Assembly (NCBI GenBank): GCA_963842975.1
Contig: CAWJIH010000003.1
Location: forward strand, 74,556-138,555
Source of the DNA: JACJWR01 sp963842975
GTDB lineage: Bacteria > Actinomycetota > Actinomycetes > S36-B12 > UBA10799
Reading direction: 5' to 3'
DNA: 64,000 nucleotides
Shown here: in pieces, positions 55,263 to 64,000 of the stretch
Numbering within the stretch: the stretch's first letter is position 1
Layout: every line of letters begins with the position of its first letter
The notes under the pieces: generated by a model
Databases searched by the model: none
Told to the model about the DNA's origin: nothing
The model's input: only the letters and a program-made list of their open reading frames with translations
Translations under genes and position numbers: made by a program

Positions 55263-58200
55263 TCACGCCGCGGCGGCAAACGCCGCCAGCAAGTCTCCGG
55301 GCAGCGAGTGCATTAATTCCCAGGTGATTGCCATCGGCCGATCATCTTCATGGCTTGCATAGGTGGCAGGGCCGAGGAAGTAGAACGATCGGGCGGTGTT
55401 GTCCTGCCGGGCAAAGATGTAGATGTGCGAGCCGCGCGCCGCGTGGTTCTGGTACCTCTGGCCGGTCGGGCTTGTGGAAGACGTCGTTGACTGGCTCTCC
55501 CAGTGCAGCAGCTTGGGTCCAATGGCGTAGTCGCGGTATCGGGTCGTAGGGGAGAAGTGGTCAGCGGACTTGTCGAACGTGACTAGGAACAGGTCGGTCT
55601 GTTGATCGGCGCACCAGCGCACGCCCTCGCGCCATTCGGGCACCCGAGCGGCACCGTGGCTACCACTGGATTTTGCCTCTTGGTGCATCGCAGCGAGGAT
55701 CTCACCGCGGGTGTACTGCGCATGGACTTGAAGGGGTACGTGTGCGCGCCCGTCCAGCGGGCGATGCAAGTGGTCCACCCGCTCGCGGAGCAAGTCCATC
55801 AGCTCGGCGACCTCGGCGAGCACCGCAGGGTGCTGCCACAGCAGTTCGGCGGCCTCCTGCAGGGTCAGATCGCGCCGGTCACCTTTCAACACCTGATCCA
55901 TCAGCGACGCTACTAGCATGCGCAGCAGCGCCCGATCCGCTGCTCCGATCGAGGCAACATCTGGCACCGTCGACGATCGCGCAAATCGTCGGTACGCCGC
56001 CAGACGCACCTCATCATCCACGTGTGTCATCCGCCCTACCGCATGGCGCAACGTCGGTTCGAACGGCCCCGCCGGCGCGACCGCTAGCCCGGCTGCCGAC
56101 TTCATGTCTGTCCAGCTCGCTTGGCCCTTGGGACGCGAACGCCGATCGTCGAGGTAGACATCCCCGAGGTCCAATCCGGTCTCGGCCAGGTATCCCGACA
56201 GCGTCACCGCCGCGCCGCGCTGGCTGGCCGCGTACCGGCGCAATTCCGCAACTCGCGCCGGCCAGTTGGATGGAATCGCAGATCGGATGCTTTCCAGCAC
56301 AACCTCACGCGCCACGGGATCGAGCTGCATGTGACAGCCGCTCGGCAAGTACGGGAAGTCTTTGGTCACCTCCTGCTTGACCCTCAGGCGCGTGCCTCCC
56401 AGTAATGCCGAATAGCGCAGGTCGAAGCGGAACTCCTTTCGATGGTGACCCACGAAGTCCAGCACCGTGCACACTGCCTTGCCCGTGTCCGGGGACTTGC
56501 GCAGCCCCCGTCCGAGTTGTTGCAGGAACACCGTGCCGCTCTCAGTGGGGCGCAGCATGAGCACCGTGTCCACGGATGGCACGTCCACGCCTTCGCTGAA
56601 CAGATCGACGCTGAACAGCGCCTGCACATCGCCACTACGCAGGTGCGCCAGCGCCGTCTCGCGTTCGGCCCGCGGAGTATCAGCGGTCACGGCCACTGCC
56701 GCGATGCCGGCCGCTGTGAAATGTCTGGCCATGAATCGGGCATGGTCCTTGCTCACGCAGAAACCCAGGGCGCGCATGGTGGTGGGATCGCCGACATGCT
56801 TGGTTAGTTGGTGCACGACGCGTCGAGCGTAGGCGTCATCGCCCGTGTAGAGATTGGTCAGCTCGGTGTCGTCGTAGCCGCGGCCGCGTCGCCAGGCGAC
56901 GTTTGACAGGTCGGTACCGTCGTGGATGCCGTAGTAGGCGAACGGCACCAGCCGATGCTGATCGATCGCGTCCCACAAGCGCAGTTCCGCGGCGATGCGG
57001 TCGTCGAACCAGTGCAGGATCGGCATACCGTCTGCGCGCTCGGGGGTGGCTGTGAGACCCAGCAGTTCAACTGGTTGCAGTTGTTGCAGCATTGCATCGT
57101 AGGAGTCGGCCGCGGCATGGTGGAACTCGTCGACCACTACAACGTCGAAGTGGGCCGGGTCTATTGACTCCACTCCGTTGGTTCGCATGCTCTGGATTGA
57201 GGCGAACACATGCTCGTACCTGGTTGGGCGCTTTCCGTCGACCCACAGTTCGCCGAATGCCGGCTCTCGCAGGGCATGACGGAAAGTGGCCAATGACTGC
57301 TGGAGCAGTTCCTTGCGGTGGGCCACAAATAGCAGGCGTGCGCGGGGGAGTCGATGGCGCAGGCGGGCATAGTCAAGCGCGGCCATGACGGTCTTTCCTG
57401 TGCCCGTGGCGGCAACGAGGAGATTGCGGTGGCGGCCGTGGGCGCGGGCCACCTCGATGCGTTCGAGGAGGCGCTCCTGGAAGGGATGGGGTGTGAGCTC
57501 GAACGGCGGCAGGTCCGTGCGGTGGTCGGGGAGGTCAGTGGCCAGGGCCTGCGCAAACGCGGCGGGGTCGTAGTCGACGAAATCGGCCGACGCCCAGTAG
57601 CTCTCGAAGACTGCCGACGTGCTGGCGATGACGTCGGGGTTGCGCCGGCCGCTAATGCGCACGTTCCACTCGAGGCCGGCGACCTGGGCAGAGTGTGTGA
57701 GGTTTGACGAGCCGATGTAGGCGGTGGAGGCCCCGGAGCGACGGTGAAACAGCCAGGACTTGGCGTGCAGCCGCGTCGTGGTCGTGTCGTAGGAGACGCG
57801 GATCTTGGCGCCAAGTTCGGCGAGGACCTCCAGCGCGCGGGCCTCAGTGGAGCCCGTGTACGTGGTGGTCAGGATGCGCAGCTCCCGACCCTCATCGACG
57901 TGTCGGCGCAACGCGTCGAGCATTGGGCGGATACCGCTGTAGCGGATGAAAGCGATGATGAGGTCAATGCGGTCGGCGCTAGGGATTTCCGAGAGCAACT
58001 GTTTGCTCAGCGCAGGTTCCCCTCGGGGGTTGGTCAGCAAGACCGTGTCGAGGAGCGGGGTGAGGGGCTGGTCGACGCTATGCGTGGAGCCGTCGGGTAG
58101 GCGGGGGTGGACTCCGCGAAGGACCTCGGCATTGTCGGTCATGAGATCGCGCTTGAGATCGGCTCGGTCTGCGGCTGCGATGAGCTGCTCGCCGAGGGCA

Positions 58201-58478
58201 CGGGTGATGGCTGCCCCGCGCTCCACCCGGTCGGCTTCGGGGATGCCATCGATGGCTCGGCGGATCAGGGTCGACATATGCAGCGATAGACGGTCCCCGG
58301 CCTCAGCGACGCGAAGGTCGCTGACGTCGGGGTCGTGGGCGGAGGTAGCCGCCAACCGGGCGGCAAGGTCCGGCGTCAGGAGGTCCTCGTACAACCCTGG
58401 GGTGAGGGGAGCTGGGGTGATGGCGGGCGCGATGACATTTGGGCGATGAGGTTTGCTGCCCGCCCCCGAGTCATTCAT
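55263..58478 (-). CDS. PLD + DEAD helicase + DUF3427 protein
   Basis: The 1071-aa intact protein has three recognisable parts. A PLD-nuclease domain carries HxK in TRLHAKSWLFHRR followed by YIGSSNLTHS (about residues 235-260). An SF2 helicase has Walker A AATGTGKTVM (about 361), DEFHHA (about 451), LTATPERADG and QQLGRGLRKS. The C-terminal DUF3427-type domain has TFDKSADHFSPTTRYRDYAI then LLHWESQSTTS. Single-gene proteins of this kind are common in defence islands and are thought to be self-contained nuclease-helicases. The gene is free of frame breaks. Confidence 0.85.
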   Translation of the reverse strand: MNDSGAGSKPHRPNVIAPAITPAPLTPGLYEDLLTPDLAARLAATSAHDPDVSDLRVAEAGDRLSLHMSTLIRRAIDGIPEADRVERGAAITRALGEQLIAAADRADLKRDLMTDNAEVLRGVHPRLPDGSTHSVDQPLTPLLDTVLLTNPRGEPALSKQLLSEIPSADRIDLIIAFIRYSGIRPMLDALRRHVDEGRELRILTTTYTGSTEARALEVLAELGAKIRVSYDTTTTRLHAKSWLFHRRSGASTAYIGSSNLTHSAQVAGLEWNVRISGRRNPDVIASTSAVFESYWASADFVDYDPAAFAQALATDLPDHRTDLPPFELTPHPFQERLLERIEVARAHGRHRNLLVAATGTGKTVMAALDYARLRHRLPRARLLFVAHRKELLQQSLATFRHALREPAFGELWVDGKRPTRYEHVFASIQSMRTNGVESIDPAHFDVVVVDEFHHAAADSYDAMLQQLQPVELLGLTATPERADGMPILHWFDDRIAAELRLWDAIDQHRLVPFAYYGIHDGTDLSNVAWRRGRGYDDTELTNLYTGDDAYARRVVHQLTKHVGDPTTMRALGFCVSKDHARFMARHFTAAGIAAVAVTADTPRAERETALAHLRSGDVQALFSVDLFSEGVDVPSVDTVLMLRPTESGTVFLQQLGRGLRKSPDTGKAVCTVLDFVGHHRKEFRFDLRYSALLGGTRLRVKQEVTKDFPYLPSGCHMQLDPVAREVVLESIRSAIPSNWPARVAELRRYAASQRGAAVTLSGYLAETGLDLGDVYLDDRRSRPKGQASWTDMKSAAGLAVAPAGPFEPTLRHAVGRMTHVDDEVRLAAYRRFARSSTVPDVASIGAADRALLRMLVASLMDQVLKGDRRDLTLQEAAELLWQHPAVLAEVAELMDLLRERVDHLHRPLDGRAHVPLQVHAQYTRGEILAAMHQEAKSSGSHGAARVPEWREGVRWCADQQTDLFLVTFDKSADHFSPTTRYRDYAIGPKLLHWESQSTTSSTSPTGQRYQNHAARGSHIYIFARQDNTARSFYFLGPATYASHEDDRPMAITWELMHSLPGDLLAAFAAAA

Positions 58479-58756
58479 GATGTGTAGTTTGGCATAGGGA
58501 TCATGACAGAGGAATTGAATGTGTAGATGCGCCGCGCGCCTGGGTTCTCGACTGAAAGAGACGAGATCGGCAGAACGTGGCGCCCTTGATCAACTGACTG
58601 TGGGCAATGGTCTCGCGGCACGGGCACTTGTCGGCTGGTCGTGGTCACATCGCAAACCAGGACTGGGGCCAACTAGCCAGACGACCGCACCGACAACCAG
58701 GACTACCTGTATGCACCACGCATGCCCAACAGCCACAGCCCTCGGGTGGTTGTGAG

Positions 58757-61342
58757 TCAGGCTCGGCTTCCGTTGACCTTCTTCAGCTCCTGCAACTCCG
58801 CCCAGTGCTGTTCGAGACCCGCTAACGTCGGGCCGACGCCGAGGGTGACAAGTGGCTGCGAGTGCCCGTCGATGTAGCGGCAGGCGTCCTCGAAGATCTT
58901 GTTGATCTTGGGAATTATCTCGCCCAGCTTCTCCGTGTTGATCTTCGTCAAGCGCGTCATGCCGATGTTGGGCTGGTAGCGCTGCGAGACGCCTTGGAGT
59001 AACTCCGTCTCCGTGAACACCTCGCACCATGAACGAATCCAGCCGTACCCGACTCGAACCAGCGCATCGCGGGTCTCGCCTTCCTCGCTCTTCGCCGCGT
59101 TGATTGTGGCAATAATCTTACCCTTGATCCCGCTTAGCGTGTCCCATCGTGGATGCGTGGCTCGGGTCACCTTGCCCTTGCCGTCGTCATCCGTGATCTG
59201 GAAGTACGTGCACCGCTTCGACTTTTCTGACAGCGCCAACAGCGTCGTCGCGAAAAGAATGTCATGGGTGAACACGAGGACCTGGTTGTCCTCTGCCAGA
59301 CGCACGATCCGCTCGGCGACTTCGCGAACGCGACGGTGGTCCAAACTCGACACTGGATCATCGAAGATTACAGGCGCGGTGATGCCGGCGAGCCGTGCCT
59401 CGGCAAGAAAGTCGGCCAGCGCGAGCACCTTCTGCTCTCCCTCGGACAGCACCTTGGATGGCTTGTGCCGTCCGCTTAGGACTTTGCGCCGTTGCGCGCG
59501 TCCCTCTCGGCCGACGAATTGGACCTTGAGAGGGGGCGCGCGAAGGGCCTCGCACTCTTCAATGAAGAGTGCATCGAAGCTCTGGTTGATCAACTGATCG
59601 CTCGCCGTCTTGGATAGTTCGGTGACGCCTCGTGTCAACTGCGAGAGCGGGCGCTTTAGGGCCCGAAGTTGGTCTGCCTCCTTGGCAGCCTTCACCTGCG
59701 CCTCGATTACGGCCCAGGAGTTGGCGAGTTCCGCAGCATCTTTGAGCTCGCCGAGTTCTGCCTGCTTGTCCTCAAGTGCCTTTGACCTGTTCCGCGACTG
59801 CTCCTCTAGCAGGGCAACGTCTGCTGAGGCCGCTTCCGCCTCAGACACGCTGTCTGCGCTGGGCTTTGCCAAGGTGGTCGCGAGGTCAGTCGCAATGGGG
59901 TCGCCTGCCTGCACTGCGGAGGCCGCGGCCGTCACCGCATCGAGGATGTTGTTTAGCCCACCAAAGTAGGCGGGCTTCGACTCATCGTCCGCTAGCTCGT
60001 GCACGAGCCCAGCGGCATTCCCTGTCGCGATCTCGTCAACCTGCTGCTTGAAGGTGGCGATGGCGGTGTCGTTGGCGCGAATATCCCCCGAGATCTTGTC
60101 TTCGAGGTACGTCGAGTACTTCGCCAACAGGTCGCGCGCGGTGTCGGATACCGGCTGGCGGCAGTACAAGCATCGGTCGGCGTCGTGTGCTCCGGCCTCG
60201 ACGAGATGCTGGCGATAAGAGCCACCAGCCTCGATGAAGGCGCTCCACGTCTCCTCTGGCTCGGCGGGCAGTTCCGCTGCCGCGAAGAGCTCCGAGCGGA
60301 ACGCTCCGTAGTCGGCTGCCAACTGCGTACGCTTGATCAGTGCAGAGTTGTACTTGGCGACGTTTAGCGTGGAAAGTGCGGCGGCTGCATCCGCCGCCTG
60401 CTGGATGGCGCGATGCTCACGGCGACGTTCACTGAGTTGATTTGCGATTGTGTTTGCGCGGAGCGCGGCGACTGTCTGCGTCAGCGCGTCAATCTTGCCT
60501 TTGACATCCGGGTCAGTTGATGCCTTCGCCTTTAGCACAGCGAGGTCTGTAGAGGCGCCGAGAGTCTCGATCAGTGGGTACACCGACGAGCCCACTTGGA
60601 ATCGCGACAGCATGCCATTCGACCCACTGCCGCGAGTGGAAATCGTGGCTTCGATCTGTGCCGTCACGCCCTGGATTGCAGCGATAACGTGGTTGAACAG
60701 CGCGAGCGCGGCAGGCACGTAAACGTAGTCCAGATCGTCATCAACGTGGGTGGACACTGAAGGGCTGTCGAAGATCGATATTCGCGTGAACGGCGAGACG
60801 CCACGGTCGCCTTGCCACTGCAATTCGTGCTCGTCATCGCCGAGTTGGTAGTCCAGCTTGGCGGACTGGCCAATCTTCTCGTCGGCGTCTACGTTGCCCA
60901 GGATCACGTCGGCTGTTCGACTGTCTGCCAACGCCTTGAAGATGCGGGAGTAGCCAGTCTTGCCCGTCCCGTTTTCGCCGTAGAGAATTGTGAGCCCTTC
61001 ATGGGGTTCGATCTCTGCGCCAGTGACAAGCGCGTTGACGCCCCGGACTTCCGAAAGTCTCACGAGATTTAGCGGAGGCGCTGCCTCGTCCTGACGGGCC
61101 TCGGTACTCAGCTTCTGGACTGTATCGATTTCGCGCGGGTCGAGAGCATTCTCCTGGCGGAACAGCATGTACGCCGTCTCAATGGCCGATTCTCCAACCG
61201 GCTTCCCTGTCGACAACACCTTGGCGACGAGGAGACGGACCCACTCAAAACTGTTGTTCGCCCATTGAGCGAGCATCGCGCGTGGATCGAAGGTTTCGGC
61301 TCCAGCGTCATCTGACTGGGTTGCCAGCGTGTCCTTGTCCAT
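58757..61342 (-). CDS. AAA (AAA_13) ATPase with zinc-hook motif, RloC-like architecture
   Basis: The 861-aa intact protein has an ABC-type ATPase head split by a long coiled coil. Walker A is LYGENGTGKT (about residue 120), the hook CLYCRQPVSDTARDLL (about 390), signature LSEGEQKVLALADFLAEA (about 634) and Walker B PVIFDDPVSSLDHRR (about 655). This matches the SMC-like AAA_13 group that includes RloC and PrrC. The C-terminal 190 residues could hold a nuclease, but no anticodon-nuclease triad could be identified. It starts 8 bases after the SNF2 gene, so the two form an operon. Confidence 0.8.
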   Translation of the reverse strand: MDKDTLATQSDDAGAETFDPRAMLAQWANNSFEWVRLLVAKVLSTGKPVGESAIETAYMLFRQENALDPREIDTVQKLSTEARQDEAAPPLNLVRLSEVRGVNALVTGAEIEPHEGLTILYGENGTGKTGYSRIFKALADSRTADVILGNVDADEKIGQSAKLDYQLGDDEHELQWQGDRGVSPFTRISIFDSPSVSTHVDDDLDYVYVPAALALFNHVIAAIQGVTAQIEATISTRGSGSNGMLSRFQVGSSVYPLIETLGASTDLAVLKAKASTDPDVKGKIDALTQTVAALRANTIANQLSERRREHRAIQQAADAAAALSTLNVAKYNSALIKRTQLAADYGAFRSELFAAAELPAEPEETWSAFIEAGGSYRQHLVEAGAHDADRCLYCRQPVSDTARDLLAKYSTYLEDKISGDIRANDTAIATFKQQVDEIATGNAAGLVHELADDESKPAYFGGLNNILDAVTAAASAVQAGDPIATDLATTLAKPSADSVSEAEAASADVALLEEQSRNRSKALEDKQAELGELKDAAELANSWAVIEAQVKAAKEADQLRALKRPLSQLTRGVTELSKTASDQLINQSFDALFIEECEALRAPPLKVQFVGREGRAQRRKVLSGRHKPSKVLSEGEQKVLALADFLAEARLAGITAPVIFDDPVSSLDHRRVREVAERIVRLAEDNQVLVFTHDILFATTLLALSEKSKRCTYFQITDDDGKGKVTRATHPRWDTLSGIKGKIIATINAAKSEEGETRDALVRVGYGWIRSWCEVFTETELLQGVSQRYQPNIGMTRLTKINTEKLGEIIPKINKIFEDACRYIDGHSQPLVTLGVGPTLAGLEQHWAELQELKKVNGSRA

Positions 61343-61349
61343 TCCCCGT

Positions 61350-64000
61350 TTAGCTCTCCTCGAAGCCCGACTGGTCGAACTTCAGCGTATTGGCGTTCTC
61401 CGAGACTGTGCGAACCTTGCCCTCCTGGAAGCCACTCTCATTCGTAGCTTCGATCTCGATGCGAACCGTCAGTTGGGTGCCTTCGTCGGCGCGGAGATGA
61501 GAGAGGACCTCATCCGCCATGTTCTTGAAGTCCACGTTGTGGGTGACGAAGAAGTCGGTTGCACCTTCGATCCGGGCCTTGACCTCGATCCGATAGGTGT
61601 CGCCGGCCGCGTCGCTGGAGAGGATGTCGAAGCCCTTGTTGTTGAAAGCCTGCTCAACGGGCTTGCGACCCAACTCGCGCTCGCGCGCCATAACCAGGTC
61701 GACGCCTCGGCGTTCGACTTCTTTGGTCTCCTTGGCGTGGATGGGCGCGTTGGCGGGCAGATCGCCTTCGAGCATCCCGATCGGGAGCACGAGGGCAGCG
61801 GTGACGATGCGCGGTGGCTTGGTCGACATCAGGCTCTGTTGGTCGAGCAGGTCCAGGCGCTTGCGCAGGCGGACGTCGAGTTCGACGGCCTTGCGGTTCA
61901 GGCTCTCCGAGGACTCCTTAGGCTTACCGCCTGCCTGCTGATTCTCTGAGGCGATGGCGGCGTCGAGGAGGAGTCGGTCGCGTTCGCCTTCGAGCCGCTT
62001 GGTGACCAGATCGCGGGCTTTGCTCAACTCCGAAAGGCGGCGGGGCTGGACCTCGGCGAGGTACTCGGGTAGTTGGTTGGCGATGATCCAGCTCGTCGCC
62101 TTGTCCTCTGACTCCGCCAGCCAAGGAAGTTTGCGTGCGGCCTCGGTGACGGCGTTCTCAGGGGCCGCGACACAGTCCAGATAGGGCGCGGGTCCGGCTG
62201 GGCTGACGGTGCCGAAGCTGTCGACGAATGCATAGCTGAACCTGCGGGCGACGGTGCCGCCGGTCGCGTCGGAGATCTCCTCGACAACGCCGACAAGCAG
62301 GTGGGGTTCCTCCAAAGTTGAGGACACCAGGACAGTGCCTCGATTGAGTGCTCCGCCAAACTGGCGAACTGCCTCATTCATCACGGCATCGTGGAGCGGG
62401 TGTCCGGGCGCGAGGAGGTCGGCGCGACTGAGTTCGTCGGAGTGGACCTTGCCCAACTCGAAGGTGACCCGGTCGTACTTGGTGGCGATCGGCCCTTGCC
62501 TGCCGCGCGGACATTCTGCGGGACGTTGGCGATCTCGTAGCGGCCCTGCTCCCGCTTGACGATGCGGCCACCGAGCTTGGTGAACGCTGCCTTGAACGCC
62601 AGCTCGATGTAGTGCGGTTGGAGGCGACGGGCGCGTGCCTCGTCCATGGCGGCCCGAAGCGCGTGCAGGTCGGCTTCGGCAAGGTGCTCGGAAGCCAGGG
62701 CGCGATCGTCGAGCAGTTCCTTGAGCCCATCGCCGACGATGGGTCGATGACCTCGTACATCTTGGCCTCACATCGGGGCGTTCGCCGTACTGGATAGCCT
62801 CCATCAGCAGGTCGCGCAGCGGGGTCTCGGTGAACGCCTCGCCGAGGACGTCGAAGACTTTGCCGCCGTAGGCCTTGCGCTCTGCTCGATCTTCTCGAGC
62901 AGGCGCGCGAACACCTCGCCCTCGCGGGTGTTCGTGGGCGACCAGGTTCCAGAGGCGGCAGACCTCTTCCTGGCCGATGCGGTGGATGCGGCCGAAGCGC
63001 TGCTCGATGCGGTTGGGGTTCCACGGCAGGTCGTAGTTGACCATCAGGTGCGCAGCCTGCAGATTCACGCCCTCGCCGGCAGCATCGGTGGCGAGGAGGA
63101 TCTGGACGTCGCGGTTCTTGGGAACTCCCGGTGATCACCCGGCGTTCGCCTCGGCGTATGCCGCCGTGGATCGCCTCGACCGCTTCGGGCCGCCCAGCAG
63201 GGAGCCGATCTTGCTTGGAGGTAGTCGAGGGTGTCGCGGTGCTCGGTGAAGATGATCAGCTTGCGCGGCCAACCGTTGGCATCGGCAGTGATAGCGTTGT
63301 CCTGCAGGATCGTCGACAGTTCGGTCCATTTGCGATCCGTGCCCGCGTCGCGGACCTCCTTCGGCGGCCCACCAGGTCGGCCAGTTCGAGGAGTTCGGCG
63401 TTGAGTTCCTCGACCGTCTGCGCCGCTGTCGCCGCGTCCATCAGCTCCTCTTCGAGTTGCTCAAGTCTCCTCGGCGTTGAAGTCGTCTCCCTCAAGACTC
63501 GGCAGGTCGAGGCCGGGCTCGGCGTCCCGGTAGGTGCCGTCTGGATCTCTTGCTTCTTGCGCTCCAGCCGTTCCATACGGCGCACCAGGCTCGGGTCGAT
63601 CGCTTCGGGGCTGACGAGGCGAGCCGGCGTTGCAGGACGGTGAGCGCGAAGCCGATGGTGTTCTCGCGCTTGCCACCGATCCGGTCGGCGCGGTTCATCC
63701 CCTCGCGGACGTAGGGGGTGACCCTTGGTAGAGTCTTGCCCCCTCGGTCAGTTCATAGGGGACGGTCTCCGCGATGCGCTCAGGGAAGAGCCCTTTTCCC
63801 TCGAAGGTGAGTAGATCCTCTTTGACCATGCGGCGCATGATCCCCGAGGACGTCGACCACTTCTTCTGCCTGCCCTCGAAGCGGTCACGGTCAAGCAGGG
63901 TCAGGAAGAGCTGGAAGTCCTCCTCTTTGCCCGAGTGCGGGGTCGCGGTCATCAGCAGCAGGTGGCGGGTCACCTGCCCTAGCAGCTCGCCGAGCAGGAA
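61350..64000 (-). CDS. SNF2-family helicase with DUF3883-like C-terminus, partial and frameshifted
   Basis: The gene enters from beyond 64000. Blocks in order: TATPHSGKEEDFQLFL (motif III), ERIAETVPYELTEGARLY, WPRKLIIFTEHRDTLDYL-type motif IV sequence in joined frames, VNYDLPWNPNRIEQRFGRIH (motifs V-VI) and VFDVLGEAFTETPLRDLL. The C-terminal domain has YRIEVKARIEGATDFFVTHN, the DUF3883 pattern. Walker A and DEAH lie outside the window. At least seven frame changes between 62,500 and 63,720 break it, while the last 1100 bases are clean. SNF2-DUF3883 helicases are typical of DISARM-type and related defence clusters. Confidence 0.8.

Noticed and set aside
58757..61342. Calling the AAA ATPase a true RloC anticodon nuclease
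   Set aside because: The ATPase head and CxxC hook fit, but the C-terminal nuclease residues of RloC/PrrC could not be located, so only the architecture is claimed.
22279..64000. CRISPR array or cas genes in the defence island
   Set aside because: No regularly spaced 25-40-bp direct repeats with unique spacers and no cas-like protein were seen.
1..64000. tRNA, rRNA or riboswitch genes
   Set aside because: No cloverleaf with GTTC-A-A T-loop or rRNA-like stretch was noticed; in particular no tRNA gene was found beside the 22,280 breakpoint, so a tRNA integration site is not supported.

Overview
The window comes from a high-GC Gram-positive bacterium (Actinomycetota). Three things point there: the topA-tmk-holB and hppA / methyltransferase / bldG-type STAS / anti-sigma / DEAH helicase order resembles the bldG neighbourhood of Streptomyces; there is a sortase E with a matching LAxTG surface protein; and an actinobacterial Flp/Tad pilus cluster sits beside its usual helicase neighbour. 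Species or genus cannot be fixed from the sequence. Many conserved genes, including the normally essential tmk, are broken by single-base shifts. I read most of these as consensus indels rather than true pseudogenes.

Bases 1-22,280 look like core chromosome. They hold an exopolysaccharide phosphatase / tyrosine-kinase pair (104-2353), a surface-anchored LAQTG protein and its sortase E (2590-5137), a TAP-like secreted hydrolase (5181-6707), and a replication and topology block (holB, tmk, topA). After these come a methyltransferase, a proton-pumping pyrophosphatase, a BldG-like switch pair, the DEAH/DUF1998 helicase, and Tad pilus genes reading towards it. The tadA ATPase is cut: only its last ~100 codons remain, and the homology stops abruptly near 22,270-22,280.

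From that breakpoint to the window end (more than 41 kb) everything looks accessory. The proximal part (22.3-30.1 kb) carries one intact and two decayed TniQ-type transposition genes. It is bracketed by two related inverted-repeat sites with identical 29-nt spacers. It also holds an unusual membrane protein with a GNAT-like region and a possible ADP-ribosyltransferase-fold protein. No TniA/TnsB transposase or TniB/TnsC ATPase is visible; if the element is complete they must lie beyond 64 kb.

The rest is a defence island. In order: a proteasome-like Ntn hydrolase; a CBASS-type operon (CD-NTase, E2-like protein, single-TM putative effector) preceded by an XRE-ImmA/IrrE regulator-protease; a TacAT-type toxin-antitoxin; a Cys-rich/TPR protein; and an IS256 remnant. 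Next is a seven-gene, translationally coupled operon. It starts with cysteine desulfurase (SspA/DndA-like), a DUF4007+ATPase protein (SspB-SspC-like) and a PAPS-reductase-like enzyme (SspD/DndC-like). It continues without a break into an SF2 helicase, a GHKL ATPase, an uncharacterised protein and a PLD nuclease. This is the best candidate for an incompletely described system: backbone phosphorothioation genes coupled to a four-gene putative restriction module.

Beyond it lie an HNH nuclease, a coiled-coil protein of unknown role, a zinc-ribbon protein, a PLD-helicase-DUF3427 fusion, a zinc-hook AAA ATPase (RloC-like architecture), and a SNF2 helicase with a DUF3883-like C-terminus that runs off the window.
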